Assembly: GCF_033473495.1 (NCBI RefSeq)
Contig: NC_088935.1
Location: 4,092,001 to 4,156,000, forward strand
Direction of reading: 5' to 3'
DNA from: Cercospora beticola
Lineage: Eukaryota; Ascomycota; Dothideomycetes; Mycosphaerellales; Mycosphaerellaceae
DNA length: 64,000 bases
Position numbers and translations under genes: made by a program. Shown here piece after piece: positions 57,401 to 64,000 of the stretch. A model generated the notes under the pieces. That model did not search any database, was not told the origin of the DNA, and saw nothing but the letters and a program-made list of their open reading frames with translations. Every line of letters begins with the position of its first letter. Positions within the stretch are counted from its first letter, which is position 1.

Positions 57401-58051
57401 GCAGAGTACTCAATCACTGGCGAGACTCCTGCTCGGATGCAGTACATGTACCCAACTACTCTCCCTCGCACAGAGAGCCACGAAACTCTGCTCAACCGAA
57501 TGCGCGGCATAGTGCCTCGAGATCCTCTCGCTTCGCCCCCGAAGTCGCCTAACAAGCGCTTTTCGCCATCGAAGATGAGGAACAGTCCTTCGAAGAGCAG
57601 TCCAAGCAAGCCCCAAGCCAGCCCAACAAAGATGACCAACGTCTTCACCGATACTCCGCCGGTCCTTACAGCTCCTGCCTCGGCATCTACTTCTCGACCT
57701 CAGACTGCAAGTTCGCTAAGTAGTGTGGCAAGTCTTCGAGAGCTAGATGCTAATGCACTGGCAAACACAGGATCAGCAACAGCAACTTTCACCATTAGCG
57801 AAGAGGGTGCTGATGAGGAGGAAAACATCGTTGGGGATGCTTGCAAGGTCCCCGAGCCAAGACTGAAGAGACACAAGACTGACAGTATTGTGCATCAACA
57901 GACCGATAGCAAGTTGCCGACCAAGCGTAGTGCGCGGATGACAGTGGCTGGAGGGGCGTTAGGGGTTGCGGAGAAGGAGAAAGAGAATTTCAACCTGAGC
58001 GCCAGCGTTGGCCCAATTGGGAGGCGACTAAGGAGCCGTGGGAGCGATTAA
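54419..58051 (+). CDS. kinesin-5 (BimC/Cut7/Eg5), mitotic spindle motor
   Basis: One uninterrupted exon of 1210 residues from the ATG at 54419; an upstream in-frame ATG at 54356 would add 21 residues. The N-terminal motor domain begins NINVVVRCRGRN and has P-loop GQTGTGKT (about 159-166), switch I NDLSSRSH (281-288) and switch II DLAGSE (317-322). A neck region NKPQVNQMMSKK and long coiled coils (about 430-960) allow the bipolar tetramer. The tail contains a BimC box around TGETPARMQYMYP, with Thr1003-Pro as the expected CDK site. Ser/Pro/Lys repeats (SPSK-type) and a basic end follow. Kinesin-5 slides antiparallel spindle microtubules. The lack of introns in 3.6 kb is notable for this window. 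Confidence 0.93.
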   Translation: MASFGSGRGASQTRKVPTMRPGLGRPGVNRAATATPIMNGRISPAESIASSRNRTPKRKAPAGPEPESGEETNINVVVRCRGRNDREVKENSGVVVSTDGIKGKKVELSMGPSALSNKAYQFDKVFSPASDQGMVFEEVVAPILDEVLNGFNCTIFAYGQTGTGKTYTMSGDISDTLPIPEAAGIIPRVLHTLFAKLGDESEKIEHSVKCSFIELYNEELRDLLAADDHTKLKIFDEANKNGRTTTMVQGMEETHIKTASKGIKLLRDGSHKRQVAATKCNDLSSRSHTVFTITVYQKRTSDTGEDFVCSGKLNLVDLAGSENIQRSGAENKRAAEAGLINKSLLTLGRVINALVDKSSHIPYRESKLTRLLQDSLGGKTKTCIIATLSPAKSNLEETISTLDYAFRAKNIRNKPQVNQMMSKKTLLREWTSEIEKLKSELIATRQRNGVYLTAEAYEDITAESESRRILSEEQRDKIETMEVNLRNKVNELFLLTSNFQTLKKSNEETKTILDSTKGVLAKTELVLEHTKTVLAEEEMLRKAHEETEERLAEVGGDLLGTLETTTTHVDKLHSKLRRRSDLQDVNRTRWADSQGQVSTATMGVEERIEVVRAQQECLIAALSGRMQSFVSDEMQELKSSKEFLQQKAAAFEASQAEVDAQTSKSRDDMNEVLHEIGTLREDVKDKVGAGLNDMSSAAQRISEGIATELDAFHGQLQDSYVTLGRDFKTLFDDLIRRMNEQQAEAQRLRQEILEANASFVEASHSSQDHLRQAVEKEREVAAKERETLLTQIGSLINNSAAAQESRMAGYLESANKRIKTSADEYAVVQQTYGNGMDSWSRSGQELIDSSVQARETIKTKLKTDWTNANENTIKITETTKAVHGETVRIVNGQMAQMDNQLVALDEIVSRVRAQNEEHHDAHTASLGQLASNVQESYRNIGEHFETSYNRTQALDIDMQDRAEVLVQTLPALAEEGEVRQALRSLREENSSAQLAEYSITGETPARMQYMYPTTLPRTESHETLLNRMRGIVPRDPLASPPKSPNKRFSPSKMRNSPSKSSPSKPQASPTKMTNVFTDTPPVLTAPASASTSRPQTASSLSSVASLRELDANALANTGSATATFTISEEGADEEENIVGDACKVPEPRLKRHKTDSIVHQQTDSKLPTKRSARMTVAGGALGVAEKEKENFNLSASVGPIGRRLRSRGSD

Positions 58052-58692
58052 GTATGTGATCAGCTGTACAGTGAAGATGTGCTGTTGTACAGAATGGCAG
58101 CGTAGTATTTAATGTTATCAGCGGAGAAGTGTCTCGCGGCACTGGACATTAGCTGCCGTAGGAATTGCAGCAGAGATGGTACGATCATCGCCTCCCTCAC
58201 TATTATTTATCAATTTATCGTGCCACCGCATACCAAGAATGTCGCAAAACGATGGATCGTACAACGTGCTGCTCTCTTTCAGTAGTCCACAAAGTGAATC
58301 ATGGCAAGTGAAAGCACAGGCAATGATGTTTGCGGAGCCGAAGTGGAATAAGATTAGGGCCCCCATGGCAAAAAGTCAGGCCATTTCTTCTCCTCATCCA
58401 GGGTCCACCCCATGCCCACACCGACGACAGAACCATTGGTGTTTGTCCAATTAGTCGCATCCTTCGCCTGAAGCAGCTCTCGACCACTACTATCTCGTAC
58501 GTTTGTCACTTGCTTAGAAAAGTGAGGTGGTGTAGCGCAGCAGGAACTCCGCACACCCTGTGGCCAGAACGACACGGACTTGACGATCCAGCTGCGCTCC
58601 TACCTTGTCCCGTTTAGCAATAGCGAAAAACCTCAAACCACTTCCGACCAACTTCTTCTCGACCAACACGACACACAATACAATCGCCCAAC
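58052..58692. other. intergenic upstream of ERG9
   Basis: 641 bp with kinesin-5 3' flank and ERG9 promoter. The last 100 bases are C/A-rich, a typical leader. No sterol element is confidently visible. Confidence 0.35.
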
Positions 58693-60212
58693 ATGCCTTC
58701 CGCCAAAACCGTCGCGTACTACCTCTTTCACCTCCAAGAACTCCGTGCCATCATCCAATGGAAGACCTGGCACAATCCCGTCCACGAACGTGATGAGTCC
58801 AAAGAGTCCGCCAACCTCAAAGAGTGCTTCCGTTTCCTCAACCTCACCTCCCGCTCCTTCGCCGCTGTGATCCAAGAGCTGCATCCCGAACTCCTCGTTC
58901 CCGTCTGCCTTTTCTACCTCATCCTCCGCGGTCTCGATACCATCGAAGACGATATGACGATTCCTATCGAGCGCAAAGAACCTCTGCTCAGAAAGTTTGA
59001 TGAGTTCATTGAGGACGAAGCCTGGACGTTTGATGGCAATGGGCCGAATGAGAAGGATCGAGAGCTTTTGGTCAAGTTCGATGTTGTGGCTAAGGAGTTC
59101 AACAAGCAGAAGGCAGAGTACAAGGCCATCATCAGGGACATCACCAAGAAGATGGGAAATGGCATGGCGGACTATGCGAAAAATGCGGATCACAATGCGA
59201 ACGGAGTCAAGACAATCAAGGACTATGAGCTGTACTGCCATTACGTTGCGGGACTGGTGGGAGAGGGTTTGACGAGATTGTTCGTGGAAGCGAAACTCGC
59301 GAACCCGGTGCTGTTACAGCGACCTGAGTTGATGGAGAGTATGGGACAATTTTTGCAGCAGACGAACATTATTCGTGATATTCGAGAGGATCATGAGGAT
59401 AAGAGATATTTCTGGCCCAAGGAGGTTTGGTCGAAACATGTGGAGAAGTTCTCGGATCTGTTCGAGCCGCAGAATCGGGAGAAGGCCTTGGCCTGTAGTA
59501 GTGAGATGGTGTTGTTGGCGCTGAAGAGGGCGGATGAGTGCTTGTTCTACATGGCTGGAGTGAAGGAGCAGAGTGTGTTCAACTTCGTTGCGATTCCCCA
59601 GACGATGGCCATTGCGACGCTGGAGCTGTGCTTCCAGAACCCAGACATTTTCGAGAGGAACGTCAAGATCACGAAGGGCTCGGCGTGTGAGTTGATGATG
59701 CAAAGCACACAGAATCTGCAACTGGTTTGCGAGGTCTTCCGACGATTTGCGAGGAAAATCCACAGGAAGAATAACCCTAGCGATCCGAACTTCTTGGAGA
59801 TCAGCGTCGCATGCGGGAAGATCGAGAAGTTCATTGAGACGATTTTCCCGACGCAGACGCCCAGGACTCTGCCAGCCGGCAGCACAGTGGTCGACTCAGC
59901 GGAGGAGGCGAGGAGAAAGGAGGAAGAGGCAGAGGCGAAGAAGGACGTCTTCTTCATGATCTTGGCCATCGTTGCTACATTAGGAGTGGTCTCGATCTGC
60001 ATGGTAAGTTGATCTCTCTCGTTGGTACCGGACACAGCTAACAAACTGACTCGTAGATCGCTGCGGCGTGGTTCTTTGGTGCGCGATTCGATCTCGCATT
60101 CAAGTCACTCAAGGACGGAAATTTCTTCCCACCAAAAGGCAAGGATGCCGTCGAAAGCATCGCAAGCAAATACGAGAGTGCGACGACAGCCGCAGCCCAT
60201 TCCGAGCTGTAG
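58693..60212 (+). CDS. ERG9: squalene synthase (farnesyl-diphosphate farnesyltransferase)
   Basis: Exons 58693-60003 and 60057-60212 encode 488 residues; the 53-nt intron has donor GTAAGT. The enzyme joins two farnesyl diphosphates to squalene, the first step committed to sterols, on the ER membrane. The first Asp-rich motif is LDTIEDD (about 82-87), and the second is in [35 protein letters not shown] and [15 protein letters not shown] are further conserved blocks. A C-terminal membrane anchor ([18 protein letters not shown]) spans the intron position, with a short luminal or cytosolic tail after it. The N-terminus and length agree with fungal Erg9. Confidence 0.95.
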
Positions 60213-61399
60213 AGCTTTCAAAGAATGGGAGGTCGTCACTTCGTGCAATAACAACAAGGACTCCCTGCCTTTTGATCGAGATTTGAGGCCGCACCACAAT
60301 GAACAGCGGGACGGTTTCCACCAGGACGCGCAGAGCATGCATAGGCTCGAACGGGGCTGTGTCGGCATAGCTCATCGCCGGCAGGATGCATGCATGACTT
60401 GGCATTTCCGGGCGTATGCATCAAGGCTGCATATGCATTCGCAGCATGATGGTGATCACAGCAAGGCAGAGCGACCACCAACGCAACGAGCTTACTTTAT
60501 GTGCAGTACAGAACTAACTAATGGGAACACTTCACGACAGTTGGGCTTTCTCCAACAATGACAAGGCTTCCTATCGTCCGAGGTGTCACCTCTCGGCATG
60601 CAGCTTCGCTAATGTACACTGGAGCTTGCGTGGCAAGGCTGTATGCGAACAGCGTCAGTTTGCCTTGGAGGCACAAGAGGCTCTCGGATCTAAGCCCCCT
60701 GAGGCTAAGACTATCATTCAAGATCATGTGATGCTTTCCATACGAACGGCGGTCCAGTCTCTCGGGACAGCAGCATCTCTGGACTCCCACTTGCTTTGCT
60801 CTCTGCGTGGCTTAGCCTCTGCGAGATTTTGACATGGCGCTGCTGGCGCTTTAGGACTTCGCGAATCGTGAAATGCAGGGCAAGCGAGCGATTTTCTGAC
60901 AACCGCGTGTGCCAGAGCCGCCGAACACGTTGTTCGTTTTGTATGGATCTTCTTTGCCTTGAGGATGCTTTTTTGCCGTGCCGTGCCGTGACGTTGCTTG
61001 TAGCATACATACATGTGGTGGGACTGCAAAAAGTGGCTAAACGAGATAGCCTCGTTTCGTGCATTGTTGTACTTATGTGATCGCCTAGATGGGGCTTGCA
61101 GAGGCGGGATGTGCCACGGGCTGGGCTGTGGGCTGGTAAGCGATAGGAAGGCCCGGCTTCTGGTTTCGTTTGATTGTTTGCCTTTATGCATGTGGTGCGG
61201 AGGGGTTGGGCGTTGGATATATACGTCGTGAATCTTGGTTGTGAAAATAGGGAGCTACTTCTTGTTGTTGCGAGCTGTTGGTTTTACTTCCTCTACTTCA
61301 ACCACGAGTATTCAGAGGACTCTTTTGTCTAGTAGCTCCTCTTCACGACGACCGCATCAGTAATAAGCTGCTCTTCGTCTTCCATCACCGACAGGGAAG
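60213..61399. other. intergenic, no supported gene
   Basis: 1.2 kb between tandem genes. A tiny GTGCC repeat lies near 60975. Frames on both strands are short and overlapping. No RNA gene is recognised. Confidence 0.4.
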
Positions 61400-62275
61400 A
61401 TGTTCGCCGCATCGACAACTACATCTTTCTCCCACTCAGGGACATTCGCGGACAATTCCCATTACAGTTATACCTACTCGTACACGTCCTACCAACCCTC
61501 ACCAAGTCCAGCGACAATTCCTTACGATGCTTACTTCTCAGAACTGGCCAGCCGAGAACTCGGCCGCCAGATGCAACTCCCACTCCCGTACGGCAGTATG
61601 AACGACTCTTTGTCTTCTTTCCACGAGAGCGTCAAAGCAGTCCCTCGATACCTCCCCGATAGAACAGGACCGAGGATCGAACTTCTCGGAGACATCAACG
61701 AAGACAGGATCGAAGAGTTGTCCATGAAGCCAAAATCCTCATACACAGGAAAATCAAGGCGTGACAGCGCAGTATCAATTGCGTCTTCGTCGGCTTCCTC
61801 GAGGACGTTGAAGCCTTCCACTCAACAACAACAACAACGTCGCAAAGTGGCAAGCAGAGCGAACACTTATCCGCTTCCTCTGCCTTTGCCTCCGATTCCA
61901 CAACCCATGCATTCGAAGAATAATTCTCCTTCTTCTGATACAAGTACGTCTGCGAAGCGGTCTTCGAAGCGGCAACAGCAAGATTGGGCGCTTGTTCAGT
62001 ATCCTACTATGCCGTCAGCGCGACGAAGTGAAGTTGCTCCGGAGGATTCTATTTCGCAGGTTTCGTCGAGTGGGAGGAGGTCGAGTGCTGGCTCTCGATA
62101 TCAGTATGTGCCGCCGGAGGAGAGGAGGGGAAGGACGAGGACGAGGGGTGAGACGTGGGAGAGTGTGGTCAGTGGATGTCAACAGCAGCAGCAGCCACCG
62201 CCGTCGATGATGATGATGCAGCAACCTGTTCCGAGTGGGAAATTTGAGACGAGGGTTATTACGCCCTGGGACTGA
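61400..62275 (+). CDS. low-complexity protein of unknown function
   Basis: A single exon of 291 residues from an ATG with a purine-rich context. Rich in Ser, Thr, Tyr, Gln, Pro and Arg: a Tyr/Ser patch (SHYSYTYSYTSYQPSPS), several Ser runs, polyGln and a PLPLPLPPIP stretch, then Arg-rich segments. No folded domain is recognised and it is probably disordered. The central GPRIELLGDINEDRIEELS is the most conserved-looking part. It converges on APC11. Confidence 0.55.
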   Translation: MFAASTTTSFSHSGTFADNSHYSYTYSYTSYQPSPSPATIPYDAYFSELASRELGRQMQLPLPYGSMNDSLSSFHESVKAVPRYLPDRTGPRIELLGDINEDRIEELSMKPKSSYTGKSRRDSAVSIASSSASSRTLKPSTQQQQQRRKVASRANTYPLPLPLPPIPQPMHSKNNSPSSDTSTSAKRSSKRQQQDWALVQYPTMPSARRSEVAPEDSISQVSSSGRRSSAGSRYQYVPPEERRGRTRTRGETWESVVSGCQQQQQPPPSMMMMQQPVPSGKFETRVITPWD

Positions 62276-62791
62276 GATAGGGTGTTTGGTGGAGGAAATA
62301 TTCAGCGCAAGCCAGGAGTTTGTTATTCTTCCATACACTAGGATGATCCAGTCATCTGCAAGTCCTACATGTTAAACGCACCTGGCGTCTTTTGCAGTAG
62401 TTTCCAGACAAATTCTTTCTCAAACCGTTGAACAAAGCAATCCGCAATCCTCTGAGCTGGGTAGGGGTTGTTCCAAGACAAAAAAGCACAAGTCGCAATA
62501 GGGCGTCAGTCATGCTCGATGCTGCGCTTCCTGGGGGTATCTCAAACAGTGCCTTCCGTACAATCGTCGTTCATCAGTTGTTCGTTAATGTTTTCGTGCA
62601 TGTCTCTAGCGAGTGTCAGTCTCATTTTGTGGATCGAATGAAGAAGGACATTGCCGTGACCCACCTGCCAAGTGCCTGTACAAAAGAAAAGGGAGAGCTC
62701 CAAGTGCACCGAGAGATGTCGATCACTCGAGTAGTGTTGGTGTTGGTGGGTGTCGGTCGAGTCAATCTGGTCTTAAGACGAGATGCGCTCG
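62276..62791. other. intergenic between convergent genes
   Basis: 516 bp of 3' flanks. Nothing specific is seen. Confidence 0.35.
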
Positions 62792-63194
62792 TCAACCAGA
62801 ACGGTTCGAAGCGCCGGTGCCACCACTGCGTGGCGGCTGGCGACCAGCTGGAGTCTGCGGACCGGCGCCCTTGACCTCAGCGACCTTCTCGCGGAAAGGC
62901 TGGCGGCACATTGGGCAACGGCCCTGAGAGGACTCGGACTGGAGCCAGACGGCGATGCAGTGCATGTGGAAGCAATGCTTGCACTCGCCGATCACTAGTT
63001 AAGGTGTCAGTCGTTGATCAATGCGCCCTCGAGTTGAAGGACTTACTGATGGGGCACTCGTCGCCTGGATACTTGCACTTGGAGCAGGTACCTTCGAAGT
63101 CGACCCGACAGATGCCGCAGTCCTTGTCGGAGCCTGGCGGCAGGTCCCACTTCCACGAGGCCACGGCGGTGTAGGACTTGATATTGACCTTCAT
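62792..63194 (-). CDS. APC11: anaphase-promoting complex subunit 11 (RING-H2)
   Basis: Exons 63194-63047 and 62994-62792 encode 116 residues; the 52-nt intron ends CTTAACTAG. The catalytic RING subunit of the APC/C ubiquitin ligase. The N-terminus MKVNIKSYTAVASWKWD is diagnostic. The RING-H2 ligands are CGICR, CSKCKYPGDECP, CKHCFHMHC and CPMCRQPF. A tail of about 35 residues rich in Gly, Pro and Arg follows the RING, longer than in yeast, and could reflect a missed 3' intron. The Met at 63194 was chosen because the upstream in-frame sequence is not family-like. Confidence 0.92.
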
Positions 63195-64000
63195 CTTTGC
63201 GAATCGTGAAGGAATGGAGGGCGGTGGCTGTGCTGGGCGGTGATGTGAGGGGATGCGAGTGGAGAGGAGAGGAAAGCGCGAGAAGTAGCTAGAAAAGAGC
63301 GACTGAGGGTGAGGTGAGGGAGGGTTCGCGACAGGTGAGGTTTCGTGGATTGCGGGTTTGCTCGAAGCCGTTGGTGTCAAGTGTGTGAATGGCGATCGTG
63401 CAGCACGCTACCGGACGCGCTCGGATTGCATGTGGGCTTTGGCTTTGTGAGAGCTCTGGACGTACCTCATTATTCTGCTCCGACTAACCTAGCCTAACTA
63501 GCCAGCAACCTACATCATCTGCGCGAGCAACACAGCGTACATTATTGTGCAACACCCTCCACCACTGGCTCGTCCTGCTCCACGTGTGCGTTGAGCGAGA
63601 AAGTTGCCAGCCAAACGACGTCGACGCTTCGACACATTCACCACCAACACTGCACGACGCAACTTCGACAACGCCCGAGAACGCTCGCCTGGGCATCGAC
63701 ACCACCGCCGCTCGCTCGCGCCTGCTTCTACACGCTCCAACCGACCGGCATCGACGTTGCACTCTCGCGTGCGTGACGTTGCCAGCGCTGCATCATCCTC
63801 GTTGCTCCGCACCTATTCCCGCGTCCCGCCTCGAAAAATCATCGCCATCGACGCCCCCGCAGCTCCTCCATCGAACACATCTTCTCGCGTTCATGGTCAC
63901 CACTCCACCTCTGCACCACTGCTCCCTTGACCGGTAAGGAGAAGATAACCTCCGCCGAGCGCTGCCAGACGCCGGCGCGGCGAAACTGCGCATTGCAGGA
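63195..64000. other. upstream of APC11 to the right edge
   Basis: 806 bp. The final 450 bases are rich in CGA, CCA and ACC with several overlapping plus frames, resembling a long leader of a plus-strand gene beyond the edge. An ATG at 63893 followed by a GTAAGG donor-like site at 63935 might be its first exon, but nothing confirms this. Confidence 0.35.

Noticed and set aside
1..64000. CRISPR arrays, operons or other prokaryotic features
   Set aside because: No regularly spaced repeats occur; intron-rich genes with fungal splice signals show a eukaryotic nuclear sequence.

Overview
The window is a stretch of nuclear chromosome from a filamentous ascomycete (Pezizomycotina). The evidence is compact genes on both strands, spliceosomal introns mostly of 46-95 nt with GTAAGT-like donors and CTAAC/CTGAC branch sites, fungal gene families (CAF-1 Cac2, Rix7, Vps20, Grr1, ERG9, BNA3, BimC kinesin, a HET domain, PX-associated/DUF3818), and repeats damaged in the way RIP (repeat-induced point mutation) damages them. 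A Dothideomycete such as a Mycosphaerellaceae species is my inference from gene flavour and was not tested.

Layout. 1-2.1 kb: a zinc alcohol dehydrogenase cut by the left edge and broken by an in-frame stop, then RCF1 on the minus strand. 2.6-5.9 kb: threonine deaminase (ILV1) and an RBR-type RING protein on the plus strand. 6.1-11.3 kb: two secreted-enzyme genes on the minus strand, a GMC flavoprotein oxidoreductase and a GH1 glycosidase. 11.57-20.49 kb: a transposable-element island bracketed by 41-bp perfect inverted repeats. Inside it lie a complete minus-strand Ty3/gypsy chromovirus (6.8 kb, 196-bp LTRs, target duplication CTTCG) and a 674-bp TRIM-like element (156-bp LTRs, target duplication TAATA). 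Nearly all CA and TG dinucleotides in the middle of the island have become TA, so every reading frame there is dead. The chromovirus also carries, between its chromodomain and its 3' LTR, the remains of an intron-containing gene on the opposite strand.

20.7-34.2 kb is mainly housekeeping: ribosomal protein eS10 (start codon split by an intron), a beta-ureidopropionase-like amidohydrolase, a flavin monooxygenase, CAF-1 subunit Cac2, the ribosome-biogenesis AAA ATPase Rix7 and ESCRT-III Vps20. 35-37 kb is sparse: a truncated HET-domain gene and a small secreted cysteine-rich protein. 37.7-64 kb returns to conserved genes: a membrane protein of unknown function, a membrane-anchored GH5 glucanase-like enzyme, the F-box/LRR protein Grr1, a PX-associated/DUF3818 protein, the methyltransferase Efm4, kynurenine aminotransferase BNA3, a small fungal conserved protein, a PHAF1/UPF0183 protein, kinesin-5, squalene synthase ERG9, a low-complexity protein and APC11.

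Several genes are paired head to head with short shared upstream regions (RCF1/ILV1, RIX7/VPS20, DUF3818/EFM4, UPF0183/kinesin-5). There is no secondary-metabolite cluster. All exon borders were derived by hand from splice signals and frame continuity and closed without frame errors, but no transcript data support them.
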